Shown here: positions 53,300 through 63,464 of the stretch, one piece after another | How the letters are laid out: each line of letters starts with the position of its first letter | How positions within the stretch are numbered: position 1 is the stretch's first letter | Source of the DNA: Candidula unifasciata | Lineage: Eukaryota; Mollusca; Gastropoda; Stylommatophora; Geomitridae | NCBI GenBank assembly: GCA_905116865.2 | Contig: CAJHNH020004724.1 | Coordinates: 222,001 to 286,000 of the forward strand | Length of the DNA: 64,000 nucleotides | Direction of reading: 5' to 3' | Program-made: the position numbers and the translations under genes | The notes under the pieces: generated by a model | The model's database searches: none | Seen by the model: only the letters and a program-made list of their open reading frames with translations | Told to the model about the DNA's origin: nothing

Positions 53300-54120
53300 T
53301 GGTATGGCTAGGCCAGTGGTACGACTAGGGGCGCTGGAAAAGGGAGCAGGGGTGACCCCATCATCGCTACTCTCAGAACTATGTATAGAAGTTCTCTTTC
53401 AAGAATGTGTTTATACACTTTATATTATTACAAATATACTATTGTGTTTTCTCTTGCGACTCAAAACATAAAATTAATAATAATAATACTGTTGCTATAA
53501 TTAAACATTTTAGGCGCTTAAACAATGTTTTCTTCTGTCAGAACATAATATTAATTACAATATTACTTGCAATATCTATTCATTTTATGCACTTAAACAA
53601 GGCCTTTGAATCTCATGCAGATTTGTTCGGCTGAATCTTCTCCATAGAGGACCTCATAAGTCCCCGTCGCCTCAGTGTTTAGATTCTTTTAGCGCCCTTG
53701 TGTCCGAGATTCTCCGTGGTAGAGACTGAATTCACATTGTGAAGCAACAGTGGGCACACAAGCAGACAGACAGACACACGCACACAGACCCACACACAGA
53801 CACACACGCAGACACACACGAGAACACGCAAACATTTACCCTTTTGCTGGATTGTGAACATTGAAGGCAAGGACTGAACTGAATTGTGGGAATCGACTGC
53901 TTTACTCAAAAGGAAGAGGTCGTTTATCATTTTCAAAGCCTCTCGATCGCCTCCGTTAGTCTCTGTCTATTGTTATCTAAGCCCTTATGTGTCGAGGTCC
54001 ATACGGAGAATATACAGGAGTAACATTGTCAACTACCATACGTGTTGTAAGTAAATAAGCAAGTTTGAGACCAAATAACACAACTAGAACGCGTCAATTG
54101 TAGAATCTAAGTAACAGAGC
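53300..54120. other. No recognised feature; (CA/GACACA)n at 53755-53825
   Basis: AT-rich sequence with a short CAGACACA microsatellite. If the exon at 53067 is real this would be intron. Confidence 0.5.
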
Positions 54121-54124
54121 ATTA

Positions 54125-54356
54125 AAATTAGTTGCGTATCTTTTACAGGACGTTGCAAAACTAACCCCAGCACTTTCTGACTGTTGTGGTTTTTCTAGGC
54201 AAATTTACGTCCAGTAGTTTGCCATTGCTTCATGAACGGTCGGCTCTCGATACCGCGGTCAAAACCATCACAAGACAAAACGACTGCAGCAGGGATCGAA
54301 CCCGGCACCCCGACATTACAAAGCACGTTCGCAACGCCTAAGCCACAGACGCCAAC
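54125..54356 (-). repeat. alpha-Y SINE
   Basis: The minus strand reads GTTGGCGTCTGTGGCTTAGG, GCCGGGTTCGATCCCTGCTG and GGTTTTGACCGCGGTATCGA, ending CGTCCTGTAAAAGATACGCA. Confidence 0.86.
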
Positions 54357-54359
54357 GTA

Positions 54360-55500
54360 ACAGATCATACATTAGTTGTAAAGGCTTGAGTGAGTTGTTT
54401 CAGTGTTTATCATCCAACTGGAGCTATAAGACAGATTCCGAGGGAAACAAATTTACTACTTGTCAAATGCATTTTTTTCCCTTGTGCACCCTTATAACTC
54501 TGGTAAATGCAACCAAGCTCAAATAATCCTCACCCACACAAACAGCCAAATATAGCAAACAGTCCGTGATGCAGACTGTAGGTCAACCATTGATCAAGGC
54601 ACCAGGACGATCGCTTATTTCTGCCATGCACTTTACAACTTCCGGTGATTGTAGCCCAGCACACAACAAAGACCAATAATGGCTTCAGTCGCAAATCTCT
54701 GAAGCAGGCAACTGCGTAGATCACGTGAAACCTCCCCTTGTCTCAGCCGATAGCACGACCATTAAGCATGGAATGTCCCATCACATTTCGTTTCGTTGGT
54801 AATGAATTTTTCACCATCAGCGATAGATCTAATTGTCCAACGATGTCCACAAATGAACTGTAAATACACGCACACGATGGCTACAGATTGCCGTTGTCAC
54901 CGTTGGGGGTAAGGCCGGGAGCCGGGAATTCCCACAAGTAACAGTGAAAGCAAACATGAACTGATGTGTCTGTTCACTTTAGATTAGGGCCAAGGGCTGC
55001 AGAACCCGGAGGTTTTAGGCCTCTCAAGCCCTCCTCCGCCACGGTATTTTTTTTCAGAAAAGTGAGAAGATTTGTAAGATGTGAAGGTTGCCAACTTGAT
55101 AAAATTACAAATTACATGAATTATATTTGTTTCGTGTACACACACCTGCTTTTTTTATTTGCTCAAGTCCACTGAGCTCCCGCTTCTCGAAAATATGTAA
55201 ATTACACGGACAGGGAGGGAAAGGGGCTGGGGTGTGGGTCTGAAGTGCTTTCCTCCAAATATTTGTTTGTTCTTTTGCTGTTTCTGATCAGGCTCCCCTC
55301 ATAGTGTAACGTCTAGAACATTTATTTCAAGTCCGGTGGTCATGTGTTTGAATCGCCTACGAAATAAGCTTTCAGGAAAACCCTGAGAGTTGTTGACACA
55401 CTTGCGTTTCTCCAGGCCACAGACCAAGTATTCATTCATTGATTAACTAATTCAGCGAGGGGCCAGCAGGAAGTCTGGAAGATAATCAACGCTGCGGGGA
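54360..55500. other. No recognised feature, about 1.1 kb
   Basis: No repeat or gene recognised. The minus-strand frame at 54530-54724 (Cys/Trp-rich) has no recognisable motif. Confidence 0.5.
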
Positions 55501-56500
55501 ATGCTTGGTGAATTTTAATCAGGTTGCAGCATGTACTATTAGCAGATCGACTCTTCGTTGGCTACTTAAGAACGAGACGGAGCACTTAGGGTAATGTCCC
55601 TAGTGCAGGGATGTCAGTTATTGATTTATTAATGCATTAATTCTCTGTCCTTAATAACTTTACTGTCTCCTATTTTGGTATCATGAAGTGAGTGGAGTCA
55701 CAGCATTCGTGACATTTCCATAAGTGCTCTGTCCTAATCTTCGGCAGCGAGCGTGGAGTTATAGCTTCGATGTACCAATTCCAGTCTTATATTGCATGTC
55801 CATTCATGCCTCTGAGTGTTGAATATCAGCAACATCCTCCAGTAACATTCCCCGATCACCATTCTCTCCAAACCGTGACAATCTATCTATCTATACTTCC
55901 GTGCCATTCACTCGCTCCCAAAGGGACATGACTACATAAAAGATGTCAAGAAAATGGCCGAGATAACACGTCAGATTGTTTCTATCTTTTGCTCCCTTTT
56001 TTACAAAATAGTTTTTGAACGCGGTGTTGGGAATGCGTTGTTGAATACAGATCACTCTTCGTTAAACAAGATCAGTTTCAACGCAAACACGCCAATAACG
56101 CAATGAACAGACATTTTCTTTTCATTCACAAAATTCTTTATGTTGAGAGGATTACAATGAAGGAATGAAGCGACATTACTGCACTAGAAACATTCCCATA
56201 CATGCTCATCTCTTTGCTCAATAGCCAACTTAGAGTTCACATACTGAAAGTGCCTATTACAACCTGTTTAAAGTCCGTACGACCTTTCCTCTTAACGTTG
56301 AAAACCGTCTCCACCCTTGGCTTATAGGCTGGTGAATCAGTCTTCGAAAGTATGGATATACATGCAGTATGTTCTGTAAACAATTAAGAGAGAATGAAAA
56401 CTGGAAGTGAACTGAGTCAGAAGACCAAACAAGGGAAAGATAGACGAGAGACAGACTGTAGATGTTGAAGCTGAGAACTGACATCACATCACCTAGGACA
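55501..56500. other. No recognised feature, with R-G-like scraps
   Basis: AAGTGCTCTGTCCTAATCTT at 55723 and GAGACGGAGCACTTAGG at 55576 resemble the R-G terminus in opposite orientations; the rest is unrecognised. Confidence 0.4.
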
Positions 56501-56504
56501 TTCA

Positions 56505-56650
56505 CCTAAGCGCTCGGTCCTCATTTTCAGCAGCTAAAGAAGAATTCCACTCCCCATAGTGCCAGAAGTAGTTCGATGATATTTCTGTCTTGCATTTTCT
56601 CTGAGTGTAGAGTGGTAACCAGGCCCCCTGGTCACTCCTAGCTGTACAAT
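56505..56650 (-). repeat. Repeat R-G, copy
   Basis: The plus strand shows GCGCTCGGTCCTCATTTTCA, then TTTCTGTCTTGCATTTTCTC, TGAGTGTAGAGTGGTAACCA and CTGGTCACTCCTAG, reverse complements of the R-G blocks at 49779. Confidence 0.65.
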
Positions 56651-56779
56651 TATGCCCATTTCATAATGATCTATTTGCGCCTCCACATTGTTCAGTTGCT
56701 TCCAAAGGCGAATGACAACACCCAGCTTGTCAGGCATAATTTCACAATTGACTGGTGCAGAACCATCCTTTTAGGGCAG

Positions 56780-56945
56780 TTTGGGAGAGGATGGTATTTA
56801 GCAGTGTTAGTGCAGTCGCTACAGACAGTCATGTTAGGATCTGTATATAGTCCCGTGACATAGACAAATTGCAATAACACTATCGCAGGCTGAACCCGGG
56901 TCTTCCACAGAAGAACGCCACCACCTCACAACACGACCAGATGTT
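56780..56945 (-). repeat. tRNA-like SINE fragment
   Basis: On the minus strand GTGGTGGCGTTCTTCTGTGG and GACCCGGGTTCAGCCTGCG (B box) form a partial head. Similar to 25555-25695. Confidence 0.45.
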
Positions 56946-56989
56946 CCTCATACAAGTGGTCTTGCTACACACTTGAAACCCTACACGAG

Positions 56990-57215
56990 TGGGTGAGGTT
57001 TAACCCAGCCAATACCGCACATCCAGCGATAAACAGGGTGACACAAAGTACCAAAATTAGGATGAGAATTAATTGTGCACAAATAGAAGAAACCCATTTT
57101 AACCGTTAGGTTTTATTAGAGATGCCGAAGACAGCCGAAGTTGGGCTTCAAGATAACCTCCAACCCCCCCCCCCTCCCCCCCCCCAAAAAAAAAATTCGT
57201 CCCTTATTGAGGCGT
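56990..57215 (+). repeat. Repeat R-C, decayed copy
   Basis: GGGTGACACAAAGTACCAAA, GTTGGGCTTCAAGATAACCT and ATTCGTCCCTTATTGAGG are retained; a C-run then A-run (57165-57196) splits its end. Confidence 0.65.
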
Positions 57216-58055
57216 ATTTTTATTGGAACCCTACACGTGTTATAAAGTTCTGATGACATTGTGTGTGCGCTCGCGTGAACATCCGTCTGTAATCGATCTG
57301 AGGAGACGAATGTCTACTAGCGGAATTGTTAGAGTTTGGAAAGAGAGCGACTTTGCTACGAATCAAACCAAGCTGTGTACAGCAGATATGCTATACTGAA
57401 AGTAGCAATACGTTGAACAGAGAAACGGGTTTCAAGTTAAAAACGTTTTAGAAAATGTCAGGTACTGGTTCTTTGGCTTTAGATCAGTCCTTATGAGAGG
57501 CAAGAGCTATATAGACTTCTTACTGGATGTCTTGGCTTCTATTCTTTCTTTTCTTTTTCCCTGCTGCTTTCGCCAACGCTTCTTCTTCGTTGGCACGTTA
57601 TGTTGAGGTTTGCAGCTAGGCCGTATTGCACAACGCATCCGGTTTTATCAAATTCGATGAATTCTTTAGAAGCAATGAAAATATCATGTGGTCTTTAACT
57701 TCGTTTTAACTTTCTGTTTTGTGCAGGGAAACTTGGTTCTCTTGTGTATTAACTACTGCTACTGTTTTTCTTCTCTTTTTCTCTACTCCTTATATTTCTG
57801 CGATCCATATTTTACGTGGTCGACCTCTGGCTCTATTACCATGTATCTACTATTGTTAACATCTGGTATTCTTGATATTACCTACCGCTGGTATTAACAA
57901 CTGCTTGCCTGGTGTCTTCTTTATCTTCTTTTGTTGTTGAGTTGATCGTTAAAGTGGCAGGCGGTTGGTGCAATGTTGTGATATATTTGCCATTCGGCCC
58001 AACGCATCCAGTTTCAGCAAACCACTAATTATAAACATAAACAGTCTTCGTGCTA
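57216..58055. other. No recognised feature
   Basis: AT-rich; short frames only. Confidence 0.55.
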
Positions 58056-58059
58056 GGTT

Positions 58060-58300
58060 CACTGCTACCGTCAATTATGAACTGCATTTCTAATGTCTGT
58101 TTGTGTTAGCACTTCTGATGGCTACCGTATCCTTTAAATGCGTGTGTATGCTAGTGCATGTGCTGAGACAGCAGTCTGTCAATCTCTCCACAAGGGACTG
58201 CGACAAACATGCTGTGTGTTTTTCGTTGGCACAGAAGCGGAGCAACTATAGGGTCACTCGTTTGCTATGAAGGTGAAACTAAGATTACCAAGATTACCAA
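58060..58300 (+). repeat. Repeat R-D, 3' half copy
   Basis: GAACTGCATTTCTAATGTCT, GCGTGTGTATGCTAGTGCAT, CCACAAGGGACTGCGAC and GAAGCGGAGCAACTATAGGG match R-D from its middle to its end (GAACTAAGATTACCA). Confidence 0.78.
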
Positions 58301-59805
58301 GAAATGGAGAACTCTCTTCGGGTATTTCAATCGCGTTTGCTCTTCGTCTACTACAATCAAAAGTGATGACGTAAAAACACTGCAAACTGCAGTGAAAGTG
58401 ATAACGAGAAGTGCTAATACAGCATAAACAGGTGACTATAGTGCGGTTACAAATGCCTGGTGTAGTTTTTTTGATGATTCCTCGGTAATTACTTATCCTG
58501 GAAACCCTTTTTTGCTGAGGCTTCTCTGTTTATCTCGACGTTAATGTATTATACATAAATAATTTTGTGACTGCTTATTTGTGTCGAAACAGAAGTTTTC
58601 TTTGATATTTTCGTCAGTTAGTTATGTACAGTTAGGCAATAAACACACTTTACAGTACCGTCATTAGTTGTGAGTACAATAGAATGTAATTCGTATTTAC
58701 CCATTGGAACTCTCTGAACAATAATATAGGAGTAAACAGGAGATACCAGAGAAATACATGAGAATGTGAATACTTGTAGAAACACGAGACATACAAACAG
58801 GGCTTAGATCAGCAAATGAAACCCAGAACACAGGTTATAAGGTTAGACCAATGTTTAATCAGTTAGTATGTGCTTGGCAGCTGGGGTGAAAGGTCGTATC
58901 TGATAGACGAGTGAATGTTACATTGTATAATTGGAGACGTAAAGGAGATTCTATTCCATGAGAGGACAGCGAGACGACAAGCTGCTGACAGCCTAACCAC
59001 CAGTGGTAGCCGACGAGTTCCAACCGGTCAAGGAGTCTTAACAGCCATGATCAGAGATGCTGGATCAACCATCGTGTGTATTGCGTGTGTATGGGAGATG
59101 GGAGAAGACGTCGATTGTGAACTTGATAAATATCATCATAAATTGCTGGACCTGCTAGCCAATAGTAGACATTGACTGGACCAGATTACTTGTGAAAGCT
59201 CAATACAGAATACAACCGGATATCGTTTAATCTTTACCTACTGTGTGCATTTAGAATGCCATCCTTGTCTTACATATGAAAAACCCCTAGCAACCAGTCA
59301 GCTAACCGAGGAGACAATTTCCCAAGAACTTAGAGGGTTTTCTGCAATTGTTTTTCACAAGGACGTAAGTCAGTTTATTTTCTCTATTTATGTACTTTAA
59401 AGATTAGTCTACTACATAAGCTTCGTCCTTAGACCTTCCGACGTAACTGGCTAAACAATGTAGCACACATATTTTATAGCCCGTTGCGACTACCTCGGTA
59501 CAACAGTTGTACTCTTATTGAAAATGTCCCTAAAAACTCCAGTATTTGCGAAAGATGGATTGATTAAATTTCACCTGTTTTTTTTTAATAGCTCTTTAAA
59601 TATCCCTCAGCAAGTATAATTCCTGTTTTGTATACCTCAAATAAGAATAAAAGACAGAATATAATTGTGATAACAACAACAACAACAACAACAACAACAT
59701 CAACAACAGGGAATTAACCTTGAAAATGAAATAAAAATTAATTTGTGATTTCACCCTTTGTTATTAATCACATTTACATATGATATAATTTTTTTTTTTC
59801 AAATA
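58301..59805. other. No recognised feature, about 1.5 kb
   Basis: AT-rich. An 86-codon frame (58915-59175) has no recognisable motif. (ACA)n occurs at 59671-59700. Confidence 0.5.
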
Positions 59806-59808
59806 AAG

Positions 59809-59915
59809 GCACGAATTTGAAAACACAGTATAGACAGCTCAACGGGGTGAATCGAAAAAAGCACGAATTTGCAAACACAATATAGATAGCTCAACGGAGT
59901 GAATCAAAAAAGGCG
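59809..59915. repeat. 52-bp direct repeat, two copies
   Basis: GCACGAATTTGAAAACACAG / GCACGAATTTGCAAACACAA begin at 59809 and 59861; both units contain AGCTCAACGG and GTGAATC followed by an A-run. A third copy decays after about 8 bases. Confidence 0.9.
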
Positions 59916-59986
59916 TGAAAACATACAGCTGAACGTTTCTAACAGTGACTTTATCAACGTAGTACTAAGTACACCCCGTAACTAGA

Positions 59987-60042
59987 GAAACTCAACGGAA
60001 AGACAACCACTGTTGACATCAGTATCTTCTCCGTTGAGTTTC
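59987..60042. repeat. 13-bp perfect inverted repeat
   Basis: GAAACTCAACGGA (59987-59999) and TCCGTTGAGTTTC (60030-60042), with a 30-base spacer. The CTCAACGG core is also in both preceding 52-bp units. Confidence 0.9.
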
Positions 60043-60119
60043 ACCAGTCACATTTTGTGTTGCATTTAGAAAATCAGTCAAAACCAGAAAGAGTGCTTGA
60101 TTTTGCATAGGGGTACATA

Positions 60120-60245
60120 AAGTCATATACCGCTGAAGTGTGCCAGCACACGAATTGATACATGCTGCTGAAAATGGCAGATTGGCAGAGGTTGTATCGC
60201 CTACTGCGACAAGCTACTTGAGGATGATGATGATGATTGGGATAG
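60120..60245 (+). pseudogene. L-TGA LINE 3' terminal fragment
   Basis: ACATGCTGCTGAAAATGGCA, GTATCGCCTACTGCGACAAG and TTGAGGATGATGATGATGAT match the ends at 6060 and 39178 (minus). Confidence 0.65.
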
Positions 60246-60890
60246 ACATTTCCCGTATGATACCTAAGTTGAAAAAAGAAGCGGCTATGAAGGAGACTGC
60301 AACCGTTCACGAGTGTCGTTTGATGGGGAAAAAACAAGGGTCGCTGTGAGATGCTGCCTCGTTCCGTCAGTTAACATGACTAAACAGTCCAGTCATAAAA
60401 AAACGTGGAACAAATAGCGGTTCTTTCGCAATATCCTATCCTAGATGACGTCACAGGACAGTCCAACATTTTAGAGGGTGGTAAGACTAGATTTCTTGAC
60501 TGTCTGATGCTTTTAACGACCCTAAAACATGATGAACTTGCCCTAACCCCATCCCACCTATGCCCCGTGAGAGAGTGCAGGCTATGTCCCATGACTGCAT
60601 GCAGCCTAGGTCCCACGACTGCATCCAGTCTATCTACCACCCCCTGAAATATTAGACATGTAGATTTCCCCTGTTCGTGTTAGGATATTAAGAAAGCATC
60701 TAAATGGTTTCACTAGACTTGGTGAGAGTCTATGCTCCACTGTGAGGTACATGCCAAAGTGGACAAAAAAAAAAACTAAAATAAAACTTAGTTATCAACC
60801 TTCATCAGTTATTCGGGTGGTACAATAGTTAACACGTCGACTACGCGGGGATATCATAGTAACAAAAAACTAGAAGCTTAACAACAAGAA
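60246..60890. other. No recognised feature
   Basis: A short direct repeat around TATGTCCCATGACTGCATGC (60583-60630); nothing else seen. Confidence 0.5.
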
Positions 60891-60892
60891 GA

Positions 60893-61335
60893 TCAAATAC
60901 TCCAACATCAACCAGAACAACAAGCATAAAAATAGGAATGTCAAACACATGCACATCAAACAGAACAACAAGCATACCAATAAGAATACCAAACACATCA
61001 GCATCAGATAGAACAACAAGCATAACAGAGAGAATATCATACACATCAACATCAAATTTAGCAACAATCATAACAGCAAACATGTCAAACACATCAACCA
61101 GAACAACAAGCCTAACAACACGAATATCAAACAGACTATCACCAGCATCAACAACAGCAACAAACATAACAACAACAATATAAAACACACCAAAATCCAC
61201 CAGAATAACAAACAAAACAACAAGAATATCTAACACACCAACGTTAACATCAACCAAAACTACAAACATAACAAAAATATCAAACACACTAACATCAACA
61301 TTAACCAGAACAACAAACATAATAACAAAAATCAC
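60893..61335 (-). repeat. Degenerate 48-bp tandem repeat, open on the minus strand
   Basis: Units start with GAACAACAAGCATAA and are about 48 bp long in the left part, with shorter variants on the right. Because 48 is a multiple of 3, the minus strand reads a 16-residue repeat (LVVLFDVHVFDIPIFM, then LVVLSDADVFGILIGM), open for 164 codons (60841-61335). The product would be extremely hydrophobic with Asp at regular spacing. No start context, neighbours or homologue that I recognise, so I treat it as a repeat. Confidence 0.8.
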
Positions 61336-61910
61336 ACCAGCAGTAACATAATAACAAATTATAATAATGAACTATCTTAAAAATAACGACATCACAATAA
61401 TATAAACAAGATCAGTAAAAAAAAAAAATTTAAAGTGAATATCGCCAGTAAGAAGAATAAGAACACCAAAAAGGTCATTAACAACAAGAAAGACCCGAAG
61501 AAGAACAGCAGGAAGCAAAACAGAAAGAACATTATTATTATCAACAACATAAAGATAGGGAGTAGCAGAAGGAAGCGGCTAAAAAAAACAAAAACAAAGG
61601 AAGAGGAGAATATCATCAACAACAACACCAACAACAAAACAATGAATCGTACTTGTATGCATGGCATGAATAAACACACATTTTCAGGAATTATCCCTAA
61701 GATTTAAAGCTTGCAATTAACTATAATTGAATTGTCGTCTAACGGCAATTACTCACATTTGCTGAGACAACTAATCTTATGTCAATTTGGTTCTAGTAAT
61801 TTTTATTTATTTTTTAGTTTTCAATGTCCTTTTAACAGTTCTTTATCTAGTTGAACAATTCTTTCTCGATTATAACTTTAAGGACCACGTGTGCATAGAT
61901 TTGGAAGTAA
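61336..61910. other. A-rich low-complexity sequence
   Basis: AACAACAAC, AAGAAGAA and AATAAT stretches to about 61680; Phe/Leu-rich minus-strand frames are artefacts of composition. Confidence 0.6.
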
Positions 61911-61914
61911 TTCT

Positions 61915-62115
61915 TTAAACATCCGCCGACTGTAAGCTCAGAAAGTTTTGGTTGCTCGTCCACTTCTGGAATTTGATGTGTTCCTGAACTTTCCAGAACT
62001 AAAGTTTTGCATACTCGTATGTTTTATAGATCTGGCTTACTTCTGTGCAGACGGTTTTTCCTCACCTCTCTGGCATAATGTTCCATTGAGCCACAGTGCG
62101 TTTGAAGAAGAAGAT
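61915..62115 (-). repeat. R1 SINE-like repeat, decayed copy
   Basis: GGTTGCTCGTCCACTTCTGG, GTTTTATAGATCTGGCTTAC, GTGCAGACGGTTTTTCCTCA and CCTCTCTGGCAT fit the R1 core; the rest is lost. Confidence 0.6.
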
Positions 62116-62319
62116 CATGTCATGTGAAGCCGCCTCAGCATTAGCACTGAAGCTAGCAAAATTGCTGGCATAATATGCATTGTAATATGTGAACTTAAAA
62201 TACATTAAATCAAGTTTAAAATAACAGGATTATTTCACGACTCCCACGCCTGACGTATAGTACTAGACATAAATACACTAAAGCACATTAAAACGTGCCA
62301 TTTTAAAATAGGCTGTTGC

Positions 62320-62365
62320 CAAAAAGGTGGGGGAGGGTTGGGGGGGGGGGGGGTGGCAATGGAAG
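62320..62365. repeat. Poly-G tract
   Basis: GGTGGGGGAGGG followed by about 14 G. Confidence 0.9.
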
Positions 62366-62404
62366 TTTCGAAGTTTTGAACAAGGAATCAAGATCATCGC
62401 AGGC

Positions 62405-62540
62405 GAGTGTAACCCATAAGTGCTCCGTTCTTCTTCTAACTCAAGTCTGAGTGCGAAGAAGCTAAGCACAGTGCGCAGGCTCTGTCGCACTGCCGAGAAT
62501 CCTGAAATACTTTGGGCACATTTTAAACTCCAAATTTAGA
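62405..62540 (-). repeat. delta SINE, 3' part
   Basis: AACCCATAAGTGCTCCGTTC, TTCTTCTAACTCAAGTCTGA and CACAGTGCGCAGGCTC match the reverse complement of 47570-47665. The tRNA-like head is missing, as in a 5'-truncated copy. Confidence 0.72.
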
Positions 62541-62629
62541 GTTTCGGAATAGATTTTCTCCTTATTGTTAATGAGATAAACAGCAAATGGCTGCAGAAAT
62601 GGAAACTGCATCATACAACCCTCTGGTTT

Positions 62630-63160
62630 GAATACAGACTGAACGAGAACAATACAAGTTGCACCTGCAACAAGATTCCAAGCAACGAAAATGTGTGGTT
62701 ACTGTGGCAGCATGCTTGCTATTAAAAAAAGACAGTGAGACAAAAACTGTCAGTTCACGTGCTTGCAGTCCAAGGAGTTTATCCGAAAACGACCGCAAAA
62801 GAGCCATTGTTATGCTTGAGACCGGAATAAGTTCACGAACGACTGCCAGAAAAATGAAGTCCCACCACAACACTATTGTGCGTCTCAATAAACTTAACGG
62901 AACCACTGGTATTGCACGGCAAGGAGTCGGAGTGGCTAAAATCACGTGTTACTGAGCAAGAGAGACAAATTGTGCTTTGTCACTTTGGAGATCTTTTTCT
63001 CCCGGCAAGTTGAATGACAGTCAGGCAACTCACATATACAAGCCTTAACTGCAAAACGATCAGGTGTGTTAGACCAAACTTAACTTGCATAAATGGTTTG
63101 GAGCGCCTGCAGTGGCAGAGCTCAATGCCAGCATGAATGAATATTTGCCAATAATAACCT
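62630..63160 (+). pseudogene. Tc1-like transposase N-terminal remnant
   Basis: A frame at 62659-62955 contains LSENDRKRAIVMLETGISS then RTTARKMKSHHNTIVRL, the paired-like helix-turn-helix (R..A..ML..G.S...VA ... STI.RL) at the start of Tc1-type transposases. After a frame change VTEQERQIVLCHFGDLF and a decayed second helix-turn-helix follow to about 63160. The DDE catalytic domain is absent, and no terminal repeats were found. Confidence 0.75.
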
Positions 63161-63169
63161 ATGGCGCGG

Positions 63170-63455
63170 CGTCTGTGGCTTAGGCGTTGCGAGTCTGACT
63201 CGTAATTCCAACGTACCGCGATCGAAACCCACTGCTGGCTGCGTGGATTTGTATCATGGTATGGAGCGTCGCAGGTCGACCCAGCCTAAAATAGGTACCA
63301 TGATGGCTGTCCTGGGAAAGTAAAGACGGCAGGCGTAATGCTGACCACATTACCAACCAAGTGCCGATTGGTCTGTAAAAATATGGGATGCTCTTCCCAT
63401 ATGCCCGATGAGCCTAAGGCGTGAAAAGGGATCTTTACTTTACTTTTACCGGTAA
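63170..63455 (+). repeat. alpha-X SINE, full copy
   Basis: Head GCGTCTGTGGCTTAGGCGTT (A box) and CGCGATCGAAACCCACTG (B box region) are joined to the X core: CGACCCAGCCTAAAATAGGT, GGCAGGCGTAATGCTGACCA, GTGCCGATTGGTCTGTAAAA, and the end AGGCGTGAAAAGGGATCTTT. Confidence 0.87.
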
Positions 63456-63464
63456 TTCTGTGCA

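Noticed and set aside
53310..53400. CCAGTGGTACGACTAGGGGC considered as a hAT-type left end
   Set aside because: No matching right terminus or target duplication was found nearby.
54530..54724. A 64-codon minus-strand frame tested as a further exon of the 53-kb candidate
   Set aside because: No convincing splice sites and no shared composition or motif with the 53067-53279 segment.
61392..61707. Phe/Leu-rich and Lys/Asn-rich frames on opposite strands
   Set aside because: They reflect A-rich low-complexity DNA rather than genes.
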